Shown: positions 1 through 6,858, counted from the stretch's first letter. The stretch: 7,030 bases of DNA from Pseudomonadota bacterium (GCA_009839635.1 VXPJ01000041.1:1-7030); one strand, 5' to 3'. Made by a program: numbers and translations. Notes: generated from the sequence alone by a model not told the origin.

Positions 1-926
1 GAGTTCAGTATTTCGCGGTTCAGTCCGGCCTTCTGTTTCACGTGCTTGCCCGGATGGTCCGCAGTCCCCTTGGCGGATTTCGTCATGGCTTTCGTGTTCA
101 GGTCTTCTAGGTAGACCACGTTGTACTGGTCAGCAATCTCTCTCGATACCTGGTGGCACCAGTCGGTGCGCGCCTGCACGATCTTCTTGTAGGTCCTGGC
201 GTGGAGTTGTTTGGCTTTCAGGTAGCGGTTGGAAGGCTTGATGCCCTGTTTTCGGCTGCCCCTTTGTCGGCGTGCCATCATGCGCTGGTACCTTCGTTTC
301 CTGGCCTCCAGCTTCTCGATGTCAGGCATGTAATGCACCACGCCATCGGAGCGGGCGACCTGGCCGACATTGCGATCGAGGCCCACTGGCTTGATCGATG
401 ATGGTAGAGCCGTGATCTCGACCTCATACACAATATAGGCATACCACTTGCCACACTCGTATTTGATCGTGCCGCTTCTGGCAATACCGTCGGGATAGGG
501 ATTGTTCCCTATCAGCTTGAGTTGGCCGATCTTCTGAATATGCAGGAAGTCTCCCTGCAGCTTGAACATTCCTGCACCCAGAGGGAATGATGGCACATGA
601 TCGTACTGCGCCTTGAACCGTGGCAGACCGCCCTTGCCTGCGTAGAACTCCTTATACGCGGTCTCGATGGGCTTCAACGAAAGCCGGACAATGCCGAAAG
701 AATAGTCCTGCAACCACTTCTCCTGGTGCTTTCTCCAGATTGAGAACAATGTGGCGTTGCTGTACCAGCGTGGATCACATCGACCGCTGTAGCTGTAATC
801 GTCTTTCAGCTTGCCGACGAAGTGGTTCCACGTGAACCGGCAGGCCTCGGCCGTGCCCCGCAGCTTGTAGGCCTTGGTGCGTGAACCGAGGTGCAGGCGG
901 TAGCGGATGGTGCGGTGCGTCTTCAT
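1..926 (-). CDS. tnpB: RNA-guided nuclease TnpB (IS200/IS605 or IS1341-type element), C-terminus beyond the window
   Basis: Reading the minus strand from the ATG at 926-924 gives 308 uninterrupted codons to the window edge with no stop, so the gene is partial only because the window cuts it. The N-terminus (MKTHRTIRYRLHLG...) is followed by CRFTWNHFV near residues 29-37, typical of the TnpB N-terminal domain. GLDRN carries the probable RuvC-I aspartate at residue 184 and LEDLN the RuvC-II glutamate at 274. A basic arginine/lysine-rich helix lies at about 205-250. The zinc-finger cysteines and the RuvC-III aspartate should lie beyond the edge, since family members are usually about 350-400 residues. 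TnpB proteins are RNA-guided DNA nucleases of transposons. No tnpA lies on the visible side, so this may be a TnpB-only element. An in-frame stop at 947-945 limits the start, and there is no clear ribosome-binding site. Confidence 0.88.
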   Translation of the reverse strand, partial: MKTHRTIRYRLHLGSRTKAYKLRGTAEACRFTWNHFVGKLKDDYSYSGRCDPRWYSNATLFSIWRKHQEKWLQDYSFGIVRLSLKPIETAYKEFYAGKGGLPRFKAQYDHVPSFPLGAGMFKLQGDFLHIQKIGQLKLIGNNPYPDGIARSGTIKYECGKWYAYIVYEVEITALPSSIKPVGLDRNVGQVARSDGVVHYMPDIEKLEARKRRYQRMMARRQRGSRKQGIKPSNRYLKAKQLHARTYKKIVQARTDWCHQVSREIADQYNVVYLEDLNTKAMTKSAKGTADHPGKHVKQKAGLNREILN

Positions 927-961
927 GCGGTAGCCATATGAATTTCAGTGAGCAGACTGGC

Positions 962-995
962 TTCAGAGTAATTGTAAACGGCACTATTATATAAT
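962..995 (+). promoter_or_regulatory. Candidate sigma70 promoter for nnr-tsaE
   Basis: TTCAGA (962-967) is separated by 17 bases from TATTAT (985-990). A perfect TATAAT box overlaps it at 990-995 but has no good -35 at normal spacing. Either box would start transcription about 5-15 bases before the nnr ATG at 1011, giving a very short leader without a Shine-Dalgarno sequence. The AT-rich stretch contrasts with the surrounding GC-rich DNA. The promoter lies between tnpB and nnr and could partly belong to the end of the transposon. Assignment is by motif only. Confidence 0.45.
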
Positions 996-1010
996 TCTCA
1001 TAAGTTACCG

Positions 1011-2498
1011 ATGTCTTCCATTCCTGAAAATATGTACCTGGTCAGGCAGGTCCGTGAAATGGACCGCATGGCGATCGATACATGCGGGATTCCCGGCTAC
1101 ACGCTGATGCAGCGCGCGGGTCAGGCTGCCTTTGACCTGGCCCAGGCAAGCTGGCCGGATGCCAAGAATCTTGTGGTGGTCGCCGGGTCCGGGAACAACG
1201 GCGGAGACGGCTATGTCATTGCCCGCCTGGCCCGCGAGGCCGGGATGCAGGCGCGTGTCCTGCAGTCGGGTGATCATTCCGGGCTCACCGGCGATGCCGG
1301 GCATGCCCGCGATGAGTACCTGGAACACGGCGGTCAATGCGAGGCCTTTGCCGGGCAGCCGACACTTACGGGGTGCGATCTTGTCATCGATGCCTTACTG
1401 GGTTCCGGGTTGACCCGGGCCGTTGAGGGGGAGTTTGCGGCTGCGATACAGGCCATGAATGCCCAACCCGCTCCGGTCCTGAGCGTGGATGTTCCCTCGG
1501 GGCTCGATGCCGACTGTGGCATGGCCCTGGGAGAAGCGGTGCTTGCACAGGCCACCATCACCTTCGTCGGCATGAAGCTGGGCTTGATCACCGGGGCTGG
1601 GCGCCGTCACGCAGGCAGCATCTTTTTCGACGATTTGCAGATTCCGGATGAAGTGTTCCAGGCGATTCCAGCCTGCTGTCATCGAGTGGCCCTGGAAGGT
1701 CTGCATGGGCTGCTCGGGGTGCGGCACCCGGACGCCCACAAGGGCGATTTCGGACATGTGCTTCTGGTCGGGGGCAATGCGGGCATGGCCGGGTCTGTCA
1801 GACTGGCAGCCCAGGCCGCTGCACGGGTCGGCAGCGGCCTGGTATCGGTGGCTACGGTGCCACAGCATGCCGGCCAGATCAGTGCTGCCTGTCCCGAGGT
1901 GATGGCGCACGGCGTGCGTAATCGCAGAGAACTTGATGCGCTGATCCACCGTGCTACGGTCGTGGCAATCGGGCCAGGGCTCGGGCAGGATCCGTGGGCC
2001 AGGGAACTGTTTGCCCGGGTTCTGGAACTGGATCTCCCGACAGTTGTGGACGCCGATGCATTGAATTTGCTCGCACTCGATCCGGTACACAAAGAATCCT
2101 GGGTTCTGACTCCGCACCCCGGGGAAGCCGCCCGTCTGTCGAAGGTGGGCACCCGGGAAATCCAGCAGGACCGCCTTGAACGGGTACAGGCCTTGCAGAA
2201 GCAATACGGCGGTGCCTGCGTTCTGAAAGGCTGCGGCACGCTGGTGGCTGGCGAGGACCGGGTATCCGTGTGTACGGCGGGAAATCCCGGCATGGCCTCG
2301 GGAGGCATGGGGGATGTACTGACAGGAATCATTGCAGGGCTCCTTGCCCAAGGGCTCGAACTGTACGATGCGGCACGCTTTGGCGTGCAACTGCATGCAC
2401 AAAGTGCGGACATGGCCGCGCGCGATGGCCAGCGTGGCCTGCTGGCTAGCGATCTGTTTTTGCCGCTTCGCACCCTGGTCAATGTGGCCTGTGACTGA
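1011..2498 (+). CDS. nnr: Bifunctional NAD(P)H-hydrate epimerase / ADP-dependent NAD(P)H-hydrate dehydratase
   Basis: The 495-residue product repairs hydrated NADH and NADPH. The N-terminal YjeF_N domain (about 8-215) epimerises the R and S forms, and the C-terminal ribokinase-like domain (about 230-490) dehydrates S-NAD(P)HX using ADP. Visible motifs are GSGNNGGDG (59-67), DALLGSGL (127-134) and SVDVPSG (158-164) in the epimerase half. The dehydratase half has HKGDFGH (243-249), GPGLG (321-325), DADALN (347-352), TPHPGE (367-372) and NPGMASGGMGDVL (425-437) with the probable catalytic Asp435. Length and domain order match E. coli Nnr (YjeF, about 515 residues). tsaE starts 5 bases downstream, so the two are probably cotranscribed. 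The start is uncertain: ATG 1011 gives the longest form, but the in-frame ATG at 1032 (MYLVRQV) is equally close to the conserved region, and neither has a Shine-Dalgarno sequence. Confidence 0.96.
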   Translation: MSSIPENMYLVRQVREMDRMAIDTCGIPGYTLMQRAGQAAFDLAQASWPDAKNLVVVAGSGNNGGDGYVIARLAREAGMQARVLQSGDHSGLTGDAGHARDEYLEHGGQCEAFAGQPTLTGCDLVIDALLGSGLTRAVEGEFAAAIQAMNAQPAPVLSVDVPSGLDADCGMALGEAVLAQATITFVGMKLGLITGAGRRHAGSIFFDDLQIPDEVFQAIPACCHRVALEGLHGLLGVRHPDAHKGDFGHVLLVGGNAGMAGSVRLAAQAAARVGSGLVSVATVPQHAGQISAACPEVMAHGVRNRRELDALIHRATVVAIGPGLGQDPWARELFARVLELDLPTVVDADALNLLALDPVHKESWVLTPHPGEAARLSKVGTREIQQDRLERVQALQKQYGGACVLKGCGTLVAGEDRVSVCTAGNPGMASGGMGDVLTGIIAGLLAQGLELYDAARFGVQLHAQSADMAARDGQRGLLASDLFLPLRTLVNVACD

Positions 2499-2503
2499 TC
2501 CAC

Positions 2504-2947
2504 ATGTATCTGGAGAATGACACATCAACGCTTGAGTTTGGAGCCAGCCTGGCCCATCTCAGTCACCCACCGCTGGTCATTTACCTGCGTGGAGACCTGG
2601 GCACGGGCAAGACCACGTTCGCGCGCGGCTTCATTCGTGCCCTCGGGCATTCCGGCCGGGTGAAAAGCCCGACGTTTTCCCTCCAGGAAAGCTATGTGCT
2701 TGAACAGGCGACACTTTTTCATTTCGATCTGTACCGGATACAAGACCCGGGCGAGCTTGAGTTTATCGGCATGCGCGATGCCGCGGGCGAAGCCGATACC
2801 ATCTGCCTGATCGAATGGCCGGAGCGCGGGACAGGGGAGATTCCCGAGGCCGATGTCGAACTTGCATTCCGGTATGCGGGGGAGGGTCGAGAGGTCGACT
2901 CCCATGGCAGGTCGGCCAAAGGTCGCTCAGTTATCAAGCTGTTGTAA
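2504..2947 (+). CDS. tsaE: tRNA t6A37 biosynthesis ATPase TsaE
   Basis: This 147-residue P-loop protein matches TsaE (YjeE). TsaE is the ATPase that works with TsaB and TsaD to place N6-threonylcarbamoyl on adenosine 37 of ANN-decoding tRNAs in the cytoplasm. The Walker A loop is GDLGTGKTT at 30-38 with Lys36. KSPTFSL (54-60) matches the switch-like SPT motif. HFDLYR (73-78) carries the Mg-binding aspartate Asp75, and LIEWPE (102-107) contains the family's conserved Glu-Trp. Length agrees with E. coli TsaE (about 153). The ATG lies 5 bases after the nnr stop with no strong Shine-Dalgarno sequence, so translation is probably coupled to nnr. The gene order nnr-tsaE-amiB is the conserved gammaproteobacterial one. 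Confidence 0.96.
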   Translation: MYLENDTSTLEFGASLAHLSHPPLVIYLRGDLGTGKTTFARGFIRALGHSGRVKSPTFSLQESYVLEQATLFHFDLYRIQDPGELEFIGMRDAAGEADTICLIEWPERGTGEIPEADVELAFRYAGEGREVDSHGRSAKGRSVIKLL

Positions 2948-3018
2948 GACAGGACTCTAACTTGGGCAGCTATGCTAATAATTCCATTACAAAAATCACT
3001 TGTAGTCACGTAAAATCT

Positions 3019-3047
3019 TTGCCACACTTTCACCATGGTTTTATAAC
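3019..3047 (+). promoter_or_regulatory. Probable sigma70 promoter of amiB
   Basis: TTGCCA (3019-3024, five of six consensus positions) lies exactly 17 bases upstream of TATAAC (3042-3047, five of six). This is the best promoter match in the window. Transcription would start near 3054, upstream of all candidate amiB starts (3066, 3084, 3117). It suggests that amiB can be transcribed independently of nnr-tsaE, consistent with the 118-base gap between the tsaE stop and the earliest possible amiB start. Confidence 0.6.
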
Positions 3048-3052
3048 CAGGG
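3033..3052. repeat. Inverted repeat over the amiB -10 box (operator-like)
   Basis: CCATGGTT (3033-3040) and AACCAGGG (3045-3052) are complementary at 7 of 8 positions around the loop TTAT. The repeat covers the TATAAC -10 and the end of the spacer, where a repressor would block RNA polymerase. It could also be chance or a small hairpin. No regulator is encoded nearby, so the role is inferred from position only. Confidence 0.35.
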
Positions 3053-3116
3053 TTGTATTTTCTCAGTGCGACGTCAGACAGGCATGGTTTTGCGGGCGAG
3101 TTGGTTCGGTGCGGAC

Positions 3117-4436
3117 ATGTACCGGACAGGGATCTGCGCGCTGCTGGCCCTGCTTCTGTTCCCGGCGCTGACGGCGGCCGGGGTATCCAAGATCGAGGAT
3201 GTCCGGATCGCAGATCGTGGCGACAGTACACGCATCGTGTTTGACCTGTCATCTCCTGCAAAACATAAGGTCTTCGTACTTTCGAACCCGCACCGGGTAG
3301 TCCTGGACATCGAGCGCTGCAAGGCCAACGGCAAGCTCAGTTCCGTCAAGGCCAAAAGCACTTTGCTGAAAAGCCTGCGCTATGCACAAAAGTCACCCCA
3401 GAAGCTGCGCGTAGTGCTGGACATGCATACTGCGGTGGCACCGAAAAGCTGGCTACTGGGTCCTGCCAATGGAAAAGGACACCGGCTGGTGCTCGACCTG
3501 TCCTCGAAGGTGAAACGACCGGGTGTTAAGCCCGTACTCGCCATGCCGGATACTTCGCACGGAAGGCGGGATGCCATCATCGCCATAGATGCCGGACACG
3601 GCGGCAAGGACCCGGGGGCCATCGGCCGCAAGGGCACTTACGAAAAGGTGATCGTGCTGTCCATTGCAAAACGGCTCAAGAACCTGATTGACAAGGAAAG
3701 GGGCATGCGCGCCGTGATGATCCGTAACGGCGACACCTACGTACCCTTGCGAACACGGATCAGAAAGGCGAGCCGGCTGAATGCGGACATGTTTATTTCT
3801 ATCCATGCGGATGCATCGGTGAACCGTAATGCGCGGGGTTCGTCCGTGTATGTCTTGTCCCAGCGAGGCGCCACCAGCGAGGCGGCCCGGATCCTGGCAC
3901 AACGTGAAAATGCGGCCGACAAGATCGGCGGGGTCAGCTTGGATGACAAGGACAAGGTACTCAAGTCAGTGCTGGTCGACTTGTCCCAGACGGCTACGAT
4001 TGATGCCAGTATCGATCTTGCCGAAGACATTCTTCACGAACTCGGTGCAATCGGGAATCTGTTGCACAACCGCGTGGAGCAGGCAGGATTCGCAGTGTTG
4101 AAATCGCCCGACATCCCTTCCGTGCTGGTGGAGACAGCCTTCATTTCCAACCCCCAGGAAGAGCAGCGTTTGCGGACCCGGGCACACCAGCAAAAGCTGG
4201 CGGCAGCCATTCTGAAAGGTATACGAAGGTACCTGAAGGATCATGCCCAAAGTGACATGCTCCTGGCCGCCTCCGGCAGTGGCAGCAGGCACGTGATACG
4301 AAGAGGTGAGACCCTGTCCACCATTGCCAATTACTACCAGATCGGTGTCGGTGAGCTGCGCAGGGCCAATGCCCTCAAGTCAGACAAGATTCGTGCAGGG
4401 CAGGTGCTGATGATCCCGGGGTCCACCGGAACCTAG
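3117..4436 (+). CDS. amiB: Periplasmic N-acetylmuramoyl-L-alanine amidase (AMIN + Amidase_3 + LysM), AmiB type
   Basis: The product is a zinc amidase that cuts the amide bond between N-acetylmuramic acid and L-alanine in peptidoglycan, splitting the septum during division. From ATG 3117 the protein has 439 residues and a standard signal peptide (MYR, hydrophobic stretch ALLALLLFPAL, cleavage near TAA-G at about 21-23). An AMIN domain follows at about 24-130. The catalytic domain (about 152-373) has DAGHGG (zinc ligand His161), the second ligand Glu176 in GTYEK, SIHAD (His230) and the catalytic Glu339 in VETAF. The RENAAD segment and the helix after it match the autoinhibitory insertion of amidases controlled by EnvC/NlpD-type activators. 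A LysM domain (about 391-434) ends the protein. GTG 3066 or ATG 3084 would add 17 or 11 residues ahead of the signal peptide. No start has a strong Shine-Dalgarno sequence. Confidence 0.94.
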   Translation: MYRTGICALLALLLFPALTAAGVSKIEDVRIADRGDSTRIVFDLSSPAKHKVFVLSNPHRVVLDIERCKANGKLSSVKAKSTLLKSLRYAQKSPQKLRVVLDMHTAVAPKSWLLGPANGKGHRLVLDLSSKVKRPGVKPVLAMPDTSHGRRDAIIAIDAGHGGKDPGAIGRKGTYEKVIVLSIAKRLKNLIDKERGMRAVMIRNGDTYVPLRTRIRKASRLNADMFISIHADASVNRNARGSSVYVLSQRGATSEAARILAQRENAADKIGGVSLDDKDKVLKSVLVDLSQTATIDASIDLAEDILHELGAIGNLLHNRVEQAGFAVLKSPDIPSVLVETAFISNPQEEQRLRTRAHQQKLAAAILKGIRRYLKDHAQSDMLLAASGSGSRHVIRRGETLSTIANYYQIGVGELRRANALKSDKIRAGQVLMIPGSTGT

Positions 4437-4496
4437 CCTAGACCCGGCACCTGCCGGCAATACCCCGTTTTCAGGCTGGGCAACCGGGCTGGAATG

Positions 4497-4523
4497 CTGC
4501 CCGCACCCGGGCAGGGCTCTTTT
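4497..4523 (+). terminator. Probable intrinsic terminator after amiB
   Basis: CTGCCCG (4497-4503) and CGGGCAG (4508-4514) form a perfect 7-base-pair GC-rich stem with the 4-base loop CACC. Three bases later comes the T-rich run TCTTTT (4518-4523). It lies 60 bases past the amiB stop in the convergent gap before the 3' end of sohB. The offset T-run makes it imperfect. On the minus strand the same stem has no T-run, so it would not serve sohB well. Confidence 0.5.
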
Positions 4524-4541
4524 CAGGCGATTCGCCGCTAC

Positions 4542-5570
4542 TCAGGCCATGAACCTCGAGTCCTGGGCTTTTTGCCACCAGGAAAAAAACACCTTTTCGG
4601 TGCTGGCATGAACGCTTGCTGCAATACGCTCGCTGAGAGTCTTGGGCACCGTGTAGTTGACCTCGTAAATATCTGCGTCGTGGCTGGCCTGCAGCAGGTA
4701 GTCATCGCTGGTAATCAGTGTATCCACCAGGTTCAGTTCGAGGGCACGGCTCGCCAGCCAGTGTTCCCCGGTAGACACCTTGTCAATCTCAAGCCCAGGG
4801 CGGTGGTCTTTGACGAACTCCTTGAACAGGGCGTGGGTGTCTTCAAGTTGGCGGTTGAAATGTTCGCGGTCCTCATGGGTGTTTTTGCCGAACATGGTCA
4901 GCGTACGTTTCAGTTCGCCGGCTTTCATGAGTTCGAAATCGACACCGTGCTTGTCAAGCATGCGGTTGAAGTTGGGTATCTGTGCCAGCACGCCAATCGA
5001 GCCGACCACGGCAAACGGGGCGGCAATGATCTTGTCGGCCACGCAAGCCATCATGTATCCCCCGCTTGCGGCCACCTTGTCTATGGATACGGTAAGGGGA
5101 ATGTCTTTTTGTTTGATGCGCAGCAACTGCGATGCGGCAAAACCGTGTTCATGCACCAGACCGCCGGTGTTTTCCAGGCATACCAGCACCTCATCCCGGC
5201 TGGGGGCAACAGACTGGATCGCGGTAATCTCCTTGCGCAAATGGCGCACGGCCGTGGCGCGGATGTTGCCCAGAAAGTTCAGCACGAAAATGCGTTTGCG
5301 AACTTCGGAAGACGTTCTCTTTTTTTCCTGGCGGGCTTCTTTCTTGCTTTGCTTTCGTGTTTTTCTGAATTCCTTCTTCGGCAGCAGGGAGAGCAGCAGG
5401 GTGTCCGCCATGGATTTGTATTTCTTGTTCAGGTGGGTAATTTCCAAATGGTCAACCGCACGTGATTTCTTGGACAAGGAAGACAGCAGGCTGATGACGA
5501 TCCACACGAAGATCAAAATGGTCAGTACCTTGGTTAAAAATAATCCGTACTCTGAAATGAACTCAAGCAT
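4542..5570 (-). CDS. sohB: Inner-membrane S49-family serine protease SohB
   Basis: The 342-residue product aligns along its whole length with E. coli SohB, a membrane-anchored S49 (protease IV-type) peptidase with its active domain in the periplasm. After MLEFISEYGLFL comes a single membrane anchor (about 9-32), then a cytoplasm-like, very basic coiled segment (about 64-93). The peptidase domain begins near IFVLNFLG (94-101). The probable nucleophile is Ser169 in KVAASGGYMMA, and Lys221 in ELKRT sits 52 residues later, the spacing known for the Ser/Lys dyad of SppA-type enzymes. The C-terminus ends in the family-like WWQKAQ. I chose ATG 5570 because it matches the family start and has GAGAGG 8 bases upstream. 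A longer in-frame start at 5639 would run into the preceding gene. It lies 19 bases after the reductase gene, probably as one operon. Confidence 0.95.
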   Translation of the reverse strand: MLEFISEYGLFLTKVLTILIFVWIVISLLSSLSKKSRAVDHLEITHLNKKYKSMADTLLLSLLPKKEFRKTRKQSKKEARQEKKRTSSEVRKRIFVLNFLGNIRATAVRHLRKEITAIQSVAPSRDEVLVCLENTGGLVHEHGFAASQLLRIKQKDIPLTVSIDKVAASGGYMMACVADKIIAAPFAVVGSIGVLAQIPNFNRMLDKHGVDFELMKAGELKRTLTMFGKNTHEDREHFNRQLEDTHALFKEFVKDHRPGLEIDKVSTGEHWLASRALELNLVDTLITSDDYLLQASHDADIYEVNYTVPKTLSERIAASVHASTEKVFFSWWQKAQDSRFMA

Positions 5571-5578
5571 GTCAGATG

Positions 5579-5584
5579 CCTCTC
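5579..5584 (-). promoter_or_regulatory. Ribosome-binding site deciding the sohB start
   Basis: On the minus strand GAGAGG lies 8 bases upstream of the ATG at 5570. It falls in the 19-base gap after the stop of the reductase gene (TAA at 5592-5590). It is the clearest Shine-Dalgarno sequence in the window and supports the 342-residue SohB over the longer reading. Confidence 0.65.
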
Positions 5585-5589
5585 GTTGG

Positions 5590-6429
5590 TTATGTGTCGT
5601 AAATGCATTCGTAGCTGACAAAAAACTGCCCGCAGCCATTGTCGGAAACCTCGTCCAGCAGCAATGAACTCAGCTGAAGTCTGCAGTGTGCCAGCGTTTC
5701 GCCTTCCAGCAAGGTCCTGAACGTTTGTCCGCCTAGCACCTGGTGCGAGATGCTGATGTACAACGTGTCCAGTTGCCGGTCCTCTAGCATGGTGTGCAGC
5801 ATCCTGGGACCCGCGATCAGGTAGATGTTGCGGTATCCACGCCGGGCAAGCGCATCGATCAGGGGCTTGCCCTGCACCATACTGGATTTTCCGGCAAGCA
5901 GGACTTCCAGCCCCTGTGCCTGCCAGTGCCTGTGCAGGTCAGGATCCGTGGCCTGCCCGGCAGCAACATAGACCTTTTGTCCGCTTTCCTTCAATGAAGG
6001 ATGCAATGGAAACTCCAGGCTCGAGCTTGCGATCACGACGTCCGGATGTTCGCTCAGGCCCTGCTGCCTTCGCCAGGCATGCAGATCTTCATACTCCGGG
6101 GTGTGCGGCAGTTGCAGGATATTTCCAAGTTCGGAGGAAGCGAGGCTTCTCATGTACTTGCCGTGCGTGATCAGACAATCCGCTTGCGCATGAAGTTCCA
6201 GAAACAGACGGAAGTCCTCCCCGCTGGTCAGGGATTCGGGCAGATGAAGTTCCGGGTTGGTCCGGGTGGTGGCAGCAATCCGTCCATCCAGGCTGGTCAC
6301 AAAGTTGGCCGCCACGACCGGCTTTTTCTGGCCGGATTCTCGCCAGCCGAACTGCTGGAGGTACACGTTCTGCAGGGCGCATGCTGCCGGAGGCTGGGGG
6401 AAAAGCCGCAACAGCTGTTTGGTACTCAT
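5590..6429 (-). CDS. RibD C-terminal-type (dihydrofolate reductase fold) NADPH reductase, stand-alone
   Basis: The 279-residue product resembles the C-terminal reductase domain of the riboflavin enzyme RibD, the family that reduces 5-amino-6-ribosylaminouracil phosphate with NADPH and shares the dihydrofolate reductase fold. Visible family features are AANFVTSLDGRIA (40-52), DCLITHGKYMR (84-94) and AGPRMLHTMLEDRQLDTLYI (206-225), followed by VLGG (231-234). The zinc-binding deaminase domain of full RibD (HAE and PCxxxGRT-type motifs) is absent, and the first 35 residues are unrelated to it. The protein may therefore act on another substrate, so I give no gene symbol. It is cytoplasmic, with no signal or membrane segment. 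The ATG at 6429 has only a weak ribosome site. sohB follows 19 bases downstream, and the 5' end faces a plus-strand gene across a short gap. Confidence 0.85.
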   Translation of the reverse strand: MSTKQLLRLFPQPPAACALQNVYLQQFGWRESGQKKPVVAANFVTSLDGRIAATTRTNPELHLPESLTSGEDFRLFLELHAQADCLITHGKYMRSLASSELGNILQLPHTPEYEDLHAWRRQQGLSEHPDVVIASSSLEFPLHPSLKESGQKVYVAAGQATDPDLHRHWQAQGLEVLLAGKSSMVQGKPLIDALARRGYRNIYLIAGPRMLHTMLEDRQLDTLYISISHQVLGGQTFRTLLEGETLAHCRLQLSSLLLDEVSDNGCGQFFVSYECIYDT

Positions 6430-6456
6430 TCTTGAATGATACAGGTATGTTCCGGA

Positions 6457-6465
6457 TGGTATATT
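6457..6465 (+). promoter_or_regulatory. Candidate extended -10 promoter for the unknown gene and mutL
   Basis: TGGTATATT (6457-6465) is an extended -10 element (TGn followed by TATATT). TTGAAT at 6432-6437 is too far away (22 bases) to be a normal -35. Transcription would start near 6472, about 20 bases before ATG 6493. This argues against the longer reading of that gene from 6436, which lies upstream of the promoter. The element sits in the 63-base divergent gap opposite the reductase gene, for which I see no convincing promoter. Confidence 0.4.
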
Positions 6466-6492
6466 ATCCTAGCATGCCAACACCCAGGACCC

Positions 6493-6858
6493 ATGCGAAA
6501 ACCGAATATTTCCAGAGCCATTCCAAAGCAGCGTTACAAGCTCGGGGATTACACAATCGTCGTGCTCGAAGACATTGAGAGCAAGGACCAGATCGAGTAC
6601 GAATATCTGCTAGCCGCTGTCAAAGACGGGCACCACGAGCCCGAGCTGTATATCAGCTGCGAAAAGTCACAGACGGAAACAGCGACTGACAGCCACGCCG
6701 TCCGGGTTTTTGCCGCCCGCCTGGGGGACCAGGCATCCGGACAGGTTATCGAGCGCTCCGAGCGGTGGGCCAGCCAGGATGCGTTTGTTGCCTATGCCCT
6801 TTCGGGGTTTCAGCAGATGCTTGAGATGCAGGACGAAGAGCCTGTTCCGATCATATGA
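6493..6858 (+). CDS. Conserved-looking protein of unknown function, translationally coupled to mutL
   Basis: I do not recognise this 121-residue protein. It is soluble, without signal peptide or membrane segments. A basic start (MRKPNISRAIPKQRYK) precedes the strand-like YTIVVLEDI and an acidic helix (IESKDQIEYEYLLAAVKDG). A central strand (PELYISCEKS) and AVRVFAARLG follow, and the C-terminal helix FVAYALSGFQQMLEMQDEEP is acidic. The alternating strand/helix pattern suggests a small alpha/beta fold. The start at 6493 has AGGA three bases upstream, a short spacing, and lies after the extended -10 element. An earlier in-frame ATG at 6436 would precede the promoter and add a cysteine-rich, unlikely leader. 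The stop overlaps the mutL start in ATGA, so the two are probably cotranscribed. Any link to mismatch repair is only inferred from that overlap. Confidence 0.75.
   Translation: MRKPNISRAIPKQRYKLGDYTIVVLEDIESKDQIEYEYLLAAVKDGHHEPELYISCEKSQTETATDSHAVRVFAARLGDQASGQVIERSERWASQDAFVAYALSGFQQMLEMQDEEPVPII

Noticed and set aside
946..959. CAGT-GAGCAG-ACTG hairpin upstream of tnpB as a possible left transposon end
   Set aside because: A four-base stem is too short, and I could not identify a matching target sequence or second end.
986..995. Perfect palindrome ATTATATAAT
   Set aside because: It is AT-rich, short and best explained as overlapping -10 boxes.
1395..2528. Long minus-strand open frame (377 codons), and another at 1679-2503, opposite nnr
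   Set aside because: The nnr frame has complete family motifs on the plus strand. The antisense translations have no recognisable motifs and are rich in Arg, Pro, Ser and His, as expected for shadows in GC-rich DNA.
4444..4457. CCGGCA-CC-TGCCGG stem after amiB as the terminator
   Set aside because: The loop is too tight and the nearest T-run is about 10 bases away. The stem at 4497 is a better candidate.
4494..5667. Plus-strand open frames of 323 and 295 codons opposite sohB
   Set aside because: They are antisense to a clear SohB along their whole length and show no family motif of their own.
6436..6492. Earlier in-frame ATG (6436) for the unknown gene
   Set aside because: It lies upstream of the extended -10 at 6457-6465 and has no Shine-Dalgarno sequence, and its extra residues look non-coding.
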